Assembly (NCBI RefSeq): GCF_030848805.1
Contig: NC_092358.1
Coordinates: 22,097,832-22,161,831, forward strand
Origin: Temnothorax longispinosus
Lineage: Eukaryota > Arthropoda > Insecta > Hymenoptera > Formicidae
Direction of reading: 5' to 3'
DNA length: 64,000 bases
The position numbers were made by a program, and so were the translations under genes. A model generated the notes under the pieces. The model was not told where the DNA came from. It made no database searches and worked only from the letters and a program-made list of their open reading frames with translations. Shown here one piece after another: positions 36,689 to 49,241 of the stretch (positions within the stretch are counted from its first letter, which is position 1; every line of letters begins with the position of its first letter).

Positions 36689-38925
36689 ACTGCACGGCGT
36701 TTAATAATAAGGACTTCGCCGTCAGCAGGGGACTGACGCGGGTACCTGGAGTTGACAAGGTCGAGGACGACGTTTTGCTCGAAATACGACGACATTATAC
36801 GTGCTCGCTTTTAGGCAAACTAATTCTTAACCGACGTTACCGGGGAGAATGGGAGTTGAGATAATTGTGCCGTTGGGTGGTACAGTGGTATTACTCAACG
36901 GCAAGTCATACATATTACAGAGAGAGAGACCGTATTGTTCAATCATTTACCTTGATCTTTACTAAATAGTGCCGCAATGCAAAGTAACTGAATTTTAATA
37001 AGCCCTTTACAAACTTCTCTCTATTTCTTAAAGTAAGATTTAGATATATCGTTTAGATATAGTGTACTTAATTAATCGAGATTAACGTTTTGTTGTACTT
37101 CTCTGAGTAAACCGTTTGAAAAATTTTAATCTAAAGAGAAAATATATGACGGATATTAAATGGAAATCTAAGTAAGCACGTTTTTATACACCGCTTCGTT
37201 GTTATCGTTACTAATAATCCTCGACCCGCAAGCTCGTACGAACCGCCGCTTTAGGCTATAAATATGGATTCCATTAGATTAAGCGACCGCCTTTTCAGAG
37301 CCCTTGCCAAAAATCCAATAGATTAAGATAAGCTGGATACATATAGTTTAGATCGCCATACCCCGCAGTATGGCAGTACAGTTTATAATTATGCCCGATA
37401 TAATTTAATCGACGAGTTAAATTGCGGTATTCATAGCAGCGTTAAATTGTAATCAATGCAATAACAAATGTTGCAGTTACGGTTTGACGTGCGCATATGA
37501 TTTAAACCATATATCATTTATTGTAATTTAATAATGCATCATAATTTAGTAATTCATACGTCATTATTTATTACAATTTGACAAACAATCGCGATTGTAT
37601 CAAACGGGAATGTACTGACGACCTTCGTAAATGTAATCATGGCAATCGAGGCACGCATGTGATAATCAAGGGAGTTCGGTGTAAAGCTTTCAGCCCCGAC
37701 GTAAATTCGTTAGTGTCACGCTAACCAGAGCACGCACGAACGCGTACACATATACGGTGTTCAGAAACACACGAAATTCGTGAGAACAGGAACGTTAAAT
37801 CGCGTTATTGTCACCGCATTATTTACCGATAACGGAAGAATGACGCACGTAAAGGAAATTTTTACGAAAGCATGCGGTGATGATCTATAATTACTGTTTT
37901 ATTGGTGATATTTATCGCATATCTTTATTTCTTTATACTCGCAATCCTTTTATAGAAACTCTTCTTTAATTTCTTATCTTGAATTTTATTGCAAATGCCT
38001 TTTTTTATATTAAAGCGCGAGTATATTCCTATATTATATCCTTTAAATTTTGACTCGACGGTTTCATACTCGTTTATTTTATATGCAAAACCATTTTTTT
38101 TACAAGCGGTAAAATACCGTGTATATACTTGGATTAAGTTTGATCACATAAATCGGCAGGAGGGCTCGAGATTTATTACGCATAATCAGAGCTAAAAATA
38201 ATCCTAACGGCGTCGTGTGCCTTACTCATGTCTCGTTTCGATCCATCTTCGCACGTGACACCGTCCGCCGGTGTCAACTCCGTACTCAAAGAATTATGAG
38301 ACGGGGACTCGGGATCGCGTTGCAATATAGCCCGGCCTGTTTTATTCCGCGTGCGTGGGACGTCGCTGACAGCGATTTTTAAGATGTGCTCCCTATTTTT
38401 TTACACGGACCACTCGTAAATATTCAACGGACCCGCAAGTACGTATACCGCTGCCTACGCAAAAGCTTTATACCGCCTACCATAATGCGACCTTTTCTTA
38501 CTACATGCAAAATTACGCTAATGCAATATCATAAAAGGCGCTCCCGGGCACTTTCTTCCTTTTCGTTGAGAAGGTAAAATTACGAGGAAAGCCAACGCCA
38601 GAAATTCAATATACTTAACTTTTAAACCCACGAAAGGATACATACCAACCAGTGCCAACAGTTATCTTCTTTTTTTTATAGTGCTATTTTGAAGACATAT
38701 TTAGAGTTTCAAAATCAAGACTGAGACGACAAGTCACTTCGCCGCGTCTTTCGTGGAAATAGTAAGGGCGCAGTTCAAATGATAAAAATGCGACGTGTCT
38801 CATGTACAAATAGAGGGACAATGGGCACATTTCTACGTTTCAATTGTCAACTCAACCATGATATCGCATATAGTAACGCGACATTCGTTCAAGTGAATGC
38901 CGAAGTGGCTTTTTGACACATCTGG

Positions 38926-39112
38926 ATGCAGAAGAGCGATAACAAATGTACGAAGGAACCGAGAATTCTTTGCGCGCATTCTCCGAAATCACGTACAAAG
39001 TCGTCGTATCTATTCACCACCGTTCGAAGGCGTGGCTTCAAATTTTCAAAGGAAGTAATCTCGAGTGAACCTGAACAGAATTTTGATGTTTGTCCGTTGT
39101 CGAGAACAGACG
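38926..39112 (+). CDS. possible isolated coding exon, unknown product
   Basis: An open frame starts at ATG (MQKSDNKCTKEPRILC) and reaches a good splice donor, GACG followed by GTGAGT, at 39112/39113, leaving phase 1. A TGA lies 12 bases before the ATG. The encoded 62 residues are rich in Lys, Arg and Ser and contain three Cys. No domain is recognised. The antisense strand is also open for 83 codons over the same bases, which weakens the case. No partner exon was found. It may well be a chance frame. Confidence 0.15.
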
Positions 39113-39359
39113 GTGAGTTTTTTGGGCTAAAAACAATCATTTGTGCAAACTTTTAGCGTATAACTGAACAAAAAGATATTGTCGTTATTACAGAATCTAC
39201 CGTACAATCTTAAAAAATGTTACTTAATTTTAAGAAATTGATAATAAGTGGTTCTGTAAAAAATTTATTTTACGAGAACAAAATGGCATTAGTGTTATGA
39301 TTATATTTTCTTCCTCTCTTTTTTTTTAAGATTAGTTTTTTAGTTTTTTTGAAATACCG

Positions 39360-39399
<40 letters not shown>
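39360..39399. repeat. (TA)n microsatellite, about 40 bp
   Basis: An uninterrupted TA tract followed by TTTAACATATATATCG. Confidence 0.95.
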
Positions 39400-39402
<3 letters not shown>

Positions 39403-41177
39403 ACATATATATCGATTATTATCAAGTCTGTTAAATAATTGCAGTATTTTGTACGTATCAAAAATTGAACTTTAGAAATTGATTCTATAAAAATTATGCA
39501 TTTGTTGTTCTCTATTATTAGAACACAAGCTGAGAAAGGACTGAATTATTTGCGGAGCTCTCTTGTGACCAACGGGGACGGAAAGTTTAAGCTTCATTAG
39601 TCTCCGAATAGATTCGTCGCTGTCGCAGCATAAATAGGATCGACTTCAAATCCGTTCAGGAAAGGTTCCCGAAGCTTAACGTAATGTGCTGGAAAGATTG
39701 CGCGCGGTCAATGCCAGCCTTGTCGTATATATATATGTTGGAAAATGGCTGGACATGGTGGAAGCGACACGGCGGTCGATGATGCCGTGTGCTTATATCC
39801 TGAAAAAAAGTTAGAGGTGAAAGTTCCTCTCTCCCTCTCTCTCTTTCTCGATATATTAATACTCTTTGGAGAAAAACTGGGGCAATCCCTGGCACCACCG
39901 GATATTTCTTTGACAGATTTTGTCCGCGGAGATTTCACAAAATTGATAACAGACCCTCCGAAATGTCTTTCAGCGGCAGATTCAATTTAGATTTATATGT
40001 TGCCCGCGGTACATATGTACAGTCACATGTTATTATGCTTCTTCTCTACTTTTAAAAGTTTACGGGATTACCTATTTTATTCTAAGCACGTATGTCTCTG
40101 TAAGCTCACTTCTTTCAAAATTTATTTTTATACTTTATTTTTATATACTAATTAAGTATTAGAACTTAGAACGTTACTGTATTTTGCCGAATGTAACGAT
40201 CGTGTGGAAAGTAGGATAACCTCGGGGAAAGCTGTCGATTATTAATTGTTTTTCGCGAACGCGAGATAAAAAATTAATCGTTCATTGAAAAATTCATCGT
40301 GAATTAATCGATTGCATCAGCTGCCAGGTTATCAGTTTAACACGCGATTAAAACATTGCGGGCGACGTTGCGCTAATCGGTGAGATATTTTGCATAAAGC
40401 GCCGTATCGACGGCGCTCTAGAATAAATTTTATAAAGCAACATGAAATTATGCAAATATAAAACTTCGCTCGTGCGATAACTTAAATTTTGCCGAGAGCG
40501 ATTTTTGAAAAGACGTCAAATAATATTACAAGCACCAGTTAACAGAATGCGAATGAAAATTAGTAAAGCTAGAAGGTATAGGAATGAAAAGATCTTTTAA
40601 TAATATTTTATTAATTATTTTAATTATGTTTTAAAATTTTAATAGCATTCTTTAGAGATAAAGTGAATGTGCACATTTATGTAAAATTGCGCTCGTGTAA
40701 TTATCATTTTCAATTCATAAATGTAGTTTCTGTCGCGTACGCAAAAAGAGTGCGCGGCACATTCTATAGTCTCATATTTTCGCGAACACGTTCGCAGTAA
40801 AAAAAAAGGGCCTACGTGGCGTAACGTTGACATTTTAATGTCGAGTGTAAACTTTAAGATTTGCACGTTAATTAACTTTAGCGCATCGCCACGAGCCTTT
40901 TCGCAGCGGCCGCCGAGCTAATCACATTTCCAATTATTCGTGGTGGAAAAATTGTGTGCAGTTCCGTTCTTCAGGTACTCGTAACCGAATCGCCACGCTT
41001 TGTTCTGGACGGATGTTGGCCGTTACGAAATTCAGGTTAACCGCTGATATAGAACAACACCGCCGAAGCATTCACGTGCAGAATCCCGCGAATCCCTGAC
41101 CTATATCCCTTAAAACATCGTATCGCCATTACGTGAGCCGCCTCTCGCTCGCGTTCTTCACACACGAACATCACATG

Positions 41178-41182
<5 letters not shown>

Positions 41183-41219
<37 letters not shown>

Positions 41220-41512
41220 ATATTTAGATATATGTTGATATGAATTTTTTTCATGTTTGGTGTGGGGAGCTCGCCCCCGAAGTTTGTCTCCTTATTTTAG
41301 TTACACCCTGTGTGTGTGTGTGCATATGTATATATATATGTGTGTGTGTGTATATACACAGGGTGTAACTAAAATAAGGAGACAAACTTCGGGGGCGAGC
41401 TCCCCACACCAAATATGAAAAAAGTTCATATCAACATATATCCGCAAACCCACATATACACACACACACACACACACACCCACACACACACATATATATA
41501 TATATACACACG
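41183..41512. repeat. fold-back repeat nested in AT, TG and CA microsatellites
   Basis: The left arm 41227-41312 and right arm 41358-41443 are reverse complements with about three mismatches over 86 bp. The inner end is ACACCCTGTGTG and its mirror. The core word TAACTAAAATAAGGAGACAA leads into CTTCGGGGGCGAGCTCCCC. The 45-nt loop is TG/TA repeat. The structure is bordered outside by (AT)n at 41183-41217 and by (CA)n/(TA)n at 41455-41508. ACAGGGTGT is a common end of transposable elements, so the arms are probably two opposed copies of one element end. The family is not identified. Confidence 0.8.
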
Positions 41513-41519
41513 TACATGG

Positions 41520-41537
41520 GATCACATATATGTGATC
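41520..41537. repeat. 18-bp perfect palindrome
   Basis: GATCACATATATGTGATC sits immediately downstream of the microsatellite complex at 41183-41512. It could be a dimeric-factor binding site or simple TA/TG-repeat decay. Confidence 0.5.
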
Positions 41538-44500
41538 ACGTAATGTCGTTTTACGGCGTCCTCCTCGAGATAGGGAGTGACCGTGGAAATCACAGCAAGT
41601 GCTCTTATTCGTAAAGGGAGCCTGTTTCCTTTACGGATAAGCCACTTCCGCGACGGAAGCCCGTTTCTCTCGACAGCGTTGGAACCCGATAAAATTTCGG
41701 TCCGGGAAACTTGCCCGTGCCATCCAGCATGCGAAAAAGGTCGCAAAGAAACGTAAGCTTATTTTACGAGTTATTGTTTAAACGGACATTAAGAGATTCC
41801 TATCGGGAAAGTACACTCGAGGTAGGAGAAAATATTCCGCGCGTGCTCTGTATAAATATAATTGACTTCCTTACATTTTCTGATAACATCATTTTCTTAG
41901 AAAACTACTATTTCGCGAATGCTATGACGGGTTTAAACGCGGTGTACAACGTGAGTTATAACAGAACTTAAGAGGTGCGCTTTTATCATCATCAAATAAT
42001 ATAGAATAATAAATGTTATAAAAATATTTTTGTAAGACGGCGCGACACTTTTCCCGCAATGTCAGGTTCGAAGCTATAACTTGTTTAATTTAAATGCAGA
42101 CTTTTGAATTACAATCAATATGACAAACACATTAATACATTATTTTCTTTGAGATATTTTTTAACATATTTGTTTTTTATTTGACAGTGTTTTTCAACCG
42201 TTTCAGCAGCTCCTTTGTAATAGCTTCTTCAAGGCTTCTTCAAAGATTACCATGTGAAATTAGAAGCGAACTTGTTGTTACACCGATTTAACGAGATTTC
42301 CTTGAAACGAACTCTCTCGGAAAGCTCGCGACAAAATTTTCCGCGAGAATTCCGCCACAATTCTACTGAGAATCGCACGTACCCTATATGTGGACTCATG
42401 TTCGAGAATGACAGCGAGAATATATGCACATCATGGCGGCTATATCGTGATTACGTAATGGAATAGAAGTTTTCCAAGTAAGTTCTAAGTCGCTTAGTTT
42501 CAGACTCAGTTTAGTTTACCACGAATGCAGAAGTGGTTACAAGACGAGCCTGTGCGGGAGAAACTTTGGATCCGATTATAGAGTTTTGAAGCCCGATTTC
42601 CGCGTATCGGTTGTATCCCGCGCATTAGGAGGGCAGTCCTGCGCAAGTTAATTACTTATTACGTATCCTCAGATATGAGCACCGATGCGTAACAACGTGT
42701 GTACGATATACGTTGACTTAATGCGAGAGTGGGTATACAAAGGTCGCCACTCTCGGGTTTATATCCATGTCATCCTCAAAGGGGCGATTTACAGCGTGTG
42801 TAGCTTTATAGCATATTTATGAAATAATTGGATCTGCATATCCAATCGTTCTGCTGTTGACCCATCTCTCTTGTGGAATAAAACAATCCGGAGCAATCGC
42901 GTACATTAATAATATAGAATTGCACTTGGGATAAAATTTGCAGCTGTTTTTTCAATTTTTAACCGTCTTAATAGTTTGTGCTAATTGTCTCGGAAAAGTT
43001 TAACTTGTTGCAATAAAAGTTTAATTAGCTGAAGCTCTGTAATCTTCCGTGTTAAATAATAAAATGTCCGTTGGAGCTCGTTCCATAAAATAGCTGAATG
43101 TGGATTAAGTGCAGAATTACAAACAAAAATGTAAAGGTCTCGCTATATGAGATGTCTAATACGGAAAAAGCGGGATACAAGAAGTATCTTTTATAATTCT
43201 CTGTTAAATAGCATAAACTGCAGTTCTAAAGTACGATTTGTTTCGACAAGATTCAATCTTCATTTTAATGAAATTGTATCGTTAGATTTAAATTTATTTT
43301 TGTATTAAAAAAAAACATATTGCGATCCCCATTTTATAAATGAGCAAAGCACTCTATATTGACCCGACTTAAGAGCGAAAAAAACTGAAGGCAATTATAT
43401 ATTTTCGTAAAAGTGGCTCATGAGCGATCTCGGAAATACAGCAAGAAGTTGGCGATCAAATGAAGTTGATTCCGAGTTGGAATGCGTCCAGGAACTTTTA
43501 GCTAATAACAATCGATGGCGGGAGAGACGACGTTCGGTTGCTGATTCAAGTTTATCTCGCCGACGAGATCAATCTCCATCCTCGGAGCACACTCGACCTC
43601 CGTTAAATTCTCGCCTTTTGTCAGACGTCACCGCTGCGCGACGTGAAACAGTTGTTATCTCACGTTCGACGAGACAGAATAATCGTTGGATATTCTGGCG
43701 GGTAGGACCGTGAGAATCTTACAACTCCCATTACAACTGGTGGAACATAAGTTGAAGAGCGAAGAAGGTCTTTCTTGAAATTTCACGCGGAATTAATTAA
43801 AGTCGAACGCGATACCACGGACGTGTTATTACGCGGACGTATGGAAGTTCCCTCGGCGAACTTTATCGATTTCGTCATAACTTTATTTACCTTATCAAAG
43901 ACTCGTTCAGCTTTCATTGCCATGGCGATACATCACTGTGCGGAAATCGATTCGCATGCTCGCGCGCGGCGATACACCGCCAATGCTATATGTGCGGTAA
44001 ATTTTAAAGTGTACTAGCTCGGATTCGATGGAAATAATTAATCGGAAAACTCGCGATAGGGAGAATTAATTATAATTTAAAGCCGAGCGTTTTCGACGCT
44101 TTCGACGCTTTGTACGTCTATATTCTATAATCTATATGATGGAAATTTAATATCACTTTTATAAAAGCATCGTGTAAAAATTAATTACCGCGCCGCGCAA
44201 TATCGCGCGCGCGCACAAGCGTTCTGTATAATTAAATTAGGAGAAAAATTACGGAACGTTATTAATTTGTAATAACGCAACCCGCCTTAATTCGACGAAT
44301 TGGAATACTTAATGAAAGTCTATACCAGCTGGCTGCTAATGGAAACGCTATGGCGAGTAATTTTCCCTCACAGACGAGGGCTGTTTCGATCGTATTATTT
44401 GCGATTCGCGTATATCGAACAGCTTATGGTTGCTTAGCTTCCGCGATGGGACTATGCACGGCGTGCTGTATTGCGGCGCGCGACGCTCGCCGCGTTGTAG

Positions 44501-47500
44501 CTTATTGCGTCACAAACGTAAGCTCCAAGCTCTTGAATTAACCAACAACCGGAAAAATCGAAGGTGCGTACACGGTCCTATGTCAATGGAAAGAAACAGT
44601 TGGAAAGTATTTCCGGAAGGCGACCTCCGCGTGAGTGAATCACGCTTCTGATCGAAGTTTACGCGGGTATAAATACACGTGTGCAAGCTTATACGAACGA
44701 GACCGCTAACTTTTACTTGCGCAAACGTTTTTCCGGGTTGCGGCTGGCGAACAACAAGCCGAACTACGACTCGTAAGCGTAGTCGAGTCGTTTTCCGCAA
44801 AGAGTTCGTCCAAATGAAAGAGAAAATATGCGAGTACAATTATACTTTTTATTCTGCGAACGAAATTAAAGAGAGATAAATGTGATAATTAAATCGATTA
44901 ATTTTTTTTTTTTTATCGATTATTGAGCACTTATAATACCGAACGTATCGATGTCGGGGGATTACAATAATGCGAATTGTAGGGTCACTAAATTAATTCG
45001 CAATGACCTGCGATGGACGTTAATAAACGAGCCTTTAGATCCGGGCCAAATCAGCGTGCTGTCAGTGTCGCTGTATTCAAACCTGGTCGGTGTGGTATTC
45101 GGAAGATGATATGAACTCGAGTTTCAGTCAGTCGCTTTTAAGCACTAATTTGCCGCGGATGTCAGCCCGAACCGCCGGAATACTTGCCTCGCATATAATT
45201 TCGCCGTTACGAAGATGAGAGAGACGGTGCACACGATAATATATCGGGGAATTTAATATAAACGTGTGCGTGTGCAATTCGACAGAGTGGTATGTGAGCT
45301 TCGAGAAGCAACGCAATTCGTGAAATGACACCAGCGTATATCAGGTATCAAGTTATATAAAACAGGGCACGCGGAAGAGCAATTAAAATAAAATCAAATC
45401 AAATATAGATTTATACGCTTTATAATATTCTAAATAAATATACGTACTTGTTTATTTATTAAAATAAAATGTTAAAGTGAATTAATATTTATGTAAGAAA
45501 CAAATTAATATCGCTTTTGACGCAATAACAATTTTATTGTTACGTAATACTTTCAATAAAATTTTGCACGGCAAATTGCGATTATGCAACATCGATGTAA
45601 TGTCGCTTGCAGATTTCCAACAATTATTCTCAATTATCTGCGTTTGTCGAGTGAAACGTTTCGAGCAAAAAACGACATGATGTTCCACACCGGCGAGTGC
45701 GGCGTACCGTCGGAAACGCGATCAAAAATTAATAGCGCGAGGCGCATAGTGCCAACGACGGCGAAATCATTGATGATCCGATGGAAACTAGTTTCCAGTT
45801 TAGCCTGAGGCAGTCGCAAGAATTTCCCGAAGTTCCGAACTGTTCTTCATTCTCTTTGAACGTATATATCTATTCCAGATCAGAGAAATTTCAATAATTA
45901 AGGACAATCAAATTAGCATATTAAACGCAGTAAAGTTGTATCTCCTTCTACATCTAAAGTTGCATAAATTAATTCGTAATGATGTTCATATACGGTTTAG
46001 GAAGAAGAAATCGGAAGAAGAAAAATCTTGAGACGTTGAAATGTGTGCTTTAAGAAAAATAGAAAACTTTTATACGATGGTGTTATATAGCACGTAATTA
46101 CATCACCGAAACGTATATGAAATTGAACCTTTGAAAGATGGATGAGATATTTGATTCAAATGTAATTTTTCTCGACAAAATTCTCTCGCTACGTTATCAT
46201 TTAAAAAAAATTTTTTATCCATATAGACGCTCGTACTTCTGTCACAGTCATATATTTTTAGAGACATCGAAATATCTGAACTAAAATGCATCTATATGAT
46301 TCTTTCAGTATTTTCACGAGAAAAAGATCACAGGATACCTTTTCCGAAAATTGATAGTGAGTACTCGGAGATCCGCTATCAAATATTTCCAGTTTCTCCA
46401 CTTCTCCTCATAATTTAATATCATAATCCGTTTCGCCGCGCCCGAAGGATAAATTGGCAGCGAGGACAAAACTGGAATAGCGTATTCTAAAGCGCTTTCG
46501 GTTTTTTTTTTTTATCAAATAAAAGGCTCGCTCTTCTTTAAATCCCGCGGCGTCAAATCGACGTAAAGCCGTCCCATCTGGCACACACAACTCGTACTGT
46601 TCCAGCCGTAAAAACAAACCAAGAAATTTAATTTCACCGCGGCTTAAGCGGCGCGGCACGGCGGTTCGCTTGGAAAACGTTGGTGAATTTTACCTCGATT
46701 TTACTATATGACCGCAGCATCGGTTTGCGCCGCGGGCGGGGTCGGGAGCGGAGAAATAATATCAGAATTTTATTTTAATTAACCGAATTTAGGTATTTAT
46801 CATGGGATATTAAATTCTCCTCGTTAGCCGCGGTAATTGGACCCTCATTTTCTTCATGTCGCGAAAGCGGAATCTTTATATTAAAGTGCTGGCACGCCGC
46901 GCTGCCCACGTTTTTTGTTGCGCGCCCAAGGGAGAGCTTTTCCGAGAAGCACAACAAGTCGCTTGTGTCCAGTAGTCTGGATGCCACCGCGAATTCCCCA
47001 GCAGCAACTTGTAGCTGTCAGGCAAGTATATTTCTGACGCTCGACTACGGACGGGAGAAAAAAAGCAGCCACGACAATGATGCCCATTACAAAAACTGTT
47101 TTTTGCTGTGAAAATGTGGAAATGTGAAACGTCTTCGCGGGAAAAACAGATTTTGAGAAATTTTGCAAAAGACTGAATAAATATTCGCTACTTCGCGTGC
47201 AAATGTTATTTGCAAAAATAGTTCTCCCTGTTATGTAACAGACTTTTTATTTTCACAGGCGCGAAAAATATATGCAAAAAGTGAATCTTTCTTCAATATT
47301 TATTTTACATTCTATCGTTATAGTCTTCACAGATCGCGCTCATAGAGAATAAAACAAACAACTGACTGATAATTCCTCGCTGGGTAGGTATATAACGAAA
47401 ATAAAGGTGATAAGACGGCAAAACAGTGAGTATCGGCCAATACCGAGAACGAATAGAGCGGAGTGCATTTCCGACGCCCACGCCAGCCGTCCTTCGAGCC

Positions 47501-47976
47501 GAAGAATGGCGACGAAAGAAATGCCGCAAGAAACTTACGATCTCTCTTTTTATTACACTACCACCACAATGTCCTTGCCGAGCTGCATTCTTCTCGACCG
47601 ACCACCTTGCATCGGTCACGGATTTTTCTCGCCCCGTTTTGCAAGCCCTCGCAGTGTTTAGTCGCTTTTTTTTCCCCCGTTGTCCTTCCCCCAGCGAAAC
47701 GCAGCGGATCGATATAATACTCCTAAGTGACCTGTTACGACACGTATTACACACATGCAGTATGCACACCTATATTCGCCTGAAGCAATCGCGATATTAA
47801 GCGTTAGGATAAATTTACTTGTTGTGGAAATATTGGCAGATTTGCAAAAGGTGAAATAAATAAATAATAAATAAATAAGATAAACAGCATAAAATAAATT
47901 AATTAAACGTTACACCCACTAACAATACAGGAAAGAGAAAGAAAAGAAGAATGCGATTGCATTCTATAAATTTATA
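41538..47976. other. non-coding stretch, few weak exon candidates
   Basis: No confident gene. The CpG-rich patch at 47400-47720 is open on both strands in several frames, which argues against real coding. The frame at 43420-43713 is listed separately as a weak candidate. (AAAT)n-like sequence lies at about 47855-47880. Confidence 0.5.
43420..43713 (+). CDS. possible small gene or exon, Arg/Ser-rich, unknown
   Basis: A 97-codon frame opens at ATG (MSDLGNTARSWRSNEVDSEL) and ends in TGA. The product is hydrophilic and rich in Arg and Ser, without signal peptide or membrane segment. Internal pieces such as RERRRSVADSSLSRRRDQS resemble low-complexity charged linkers. A donor-like GGTAGG lies just before the stop, so it could instead be an internal exon. 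No similarity is recognised and no neighbouring exon was found. Unlike most frames nearby, no long antisense frame overlaps it, the main reason it is kept. Confidence 0.2.
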   Translation: MSDLGNTARSWRSNEVDSELECVQELLANNNRWRERRRSVADSSLSRRRDQSPSSEHTRPPLNSRLLSDVTAARRETVVISRSTRQNNRWIFWRVGP

Positions 47977-48192
47977 TTATCTATCCTGTAGTATACAATC
48001 TCTCAAGCGATGAATGATGCCCCGTACGTTCTCTCGCTGATCCATATCGGCATTTCCAGACACATAATTTCGAAGATCTAACAGAAATTCGCTTGCACAC
48101 TGCAAGCCGAGCTTAGTGGTTCTCTGAAACGATTTCGTTGGAATTGCTTCATTCGATTTCCAGGGAGACCGACCCTCCATCTTAACTCGCAT
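47977..48192 (-). CDS. possible terminal exon, unknown product
   Basis: The minus-strand frame opens at ATG (48192) and stops at TAA (47977). An acceptor-like TCGTTTCAG within the frame would give an exon starting RTTKLGLQCASEFLLDLRNY and ending RLRDCILQDR. The residues are mixed and helical in character, unlike the low-complexity frames nearby. No domain is recognised. The candidate exon at 48995-49241 lies upstream on the same strand, but its donor phase does not match this acceptor, so I do not join them. Confidence 0.22.
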   Translation of the reverse strand: MRVKMEGRSPWKSNEAIPTKSFQRTTKLGLQCASEFLLDLRNYVSGNADMDQRENVRGIIHRLRDCILQDR

Positions 48193-48994
48193 ACTTCATT
48201 CAAGTACATACTTGCACCCAACTTCTTACTCGAGAAAATCTAATTTATCACTTACGTACCGCAAAATTTAAAATACAAGTTGTAACAAGCCATATTTCCG
48301 TAATTGCACATTGAATTATTTTTATTACTGAAAGATAACTTTAAAACAAAGTTGATACAGGTCTTGCCGCAAGATGATTAATTCTGAAAAGTGAACAAAG
48401 TAGATAAATATAAAAAAATTAACGAGAGAGGCGTTCTTAAAAAATTTTGGCAACAATCTACCTTGTTTACTTTCCTTCTAAGCTATTTAAATTTAATTTA
48501 AATAATCTGGAATTATTCTTTTGAATTAAAAAATGGAACACCGTACTATATTGACCGTTTCTCTCAGTATTAGAGTATCCTTTTATGTTTAGTTTACGTA
48601 TAATACGTTATTAAAATTCAACGCGCATTTTTTAGTCATACACATATTTCATATGTAATTCGTCATCGTACACGTGACAAAATTATTATTTCACTCAGGA
48701 TGCATGACAGAAATTAGAATATGAATCCAACGATGAACGCACGGAGAAAATAAATTACCAAATCAAAATAGTTTGTTGACAGTGTTGGCGAAAGAGGAGG
48801 AAAATACTGACTTATTCTGGTGAATGCATGAATTCCATATTTGAAATACTTTTCGCCGTATCTCGTGACTGCCCTTCACTGGGAACTGGCAGCAAGACGA
48901 CAAGGGACACGATCGATGAGCGGTGTTTCGCCATCTGTTTCCCCGGACCGCTTGGGAACTCGATTCAACGCTCTACACTTCGTGCATAACTTAC

Positions 48995-49241
48995 CCGAGG
49001 GGACGTGATAAACGTTATTAGGATCGTTTTTACGACCGGCCAATGGGCAAAGATTTACCGACTCGCGCGCAAGCTCGATATACCTACATCTAACGTGCCT
49101 GAATAAATACTGAAGGCGTCGATCATCGTGTTCTGTCTGCAGAAAATGCGGATCGACCAATTTAGGATCGTTTTGCCGCGGCTCGACAAAGTTGACGACT
49201 GGCATAAATTTGAATATTATCACAGCTATACGCGAACCCTG
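48995..49241 (-). CDS. possible internal exon, unknown product
   Basis: Minus strand: the acceptor ATTATTACAG is followed at 49241 by an open frame of 82 codons, up to a near-consensus donor, TCGG followed by GTAAGT, after 48995 (phase 1). The translation includes QGSRIAVIIFKFMPVVNF, then a stretch reading DPKLVDPHFLQTEHDDRRL. That second stretch faintly resembles the segment of GMC oxidoreductases with an ID/P-N-YL pattern followed by a D-rich helix. I regard the likeness as weak. The frame stays open past the donor to 48876. No partner exons or FAD-binding region were found. It could be a lone exon, a pseudogene fragment or chance. Confidence 0.25.

Larger units (their letters stand above)
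36689..41226. other. non-coding stretch with AT microsatellites
   Basis: No confident gene. AT dinucleotide runs lie at 39360-39399 and 41183-41217. One possible exon at 38926-39112 is listed separately. The remainder is AT-rich with scattered CpG patches. Confidence 0.5.

Noticed and set aside
47305..47800. 154-codon minus frame and 84-124-codon plus frames
   Set aside because: Both strands are open over the same CpG-rich patch; no motif, no splice support.
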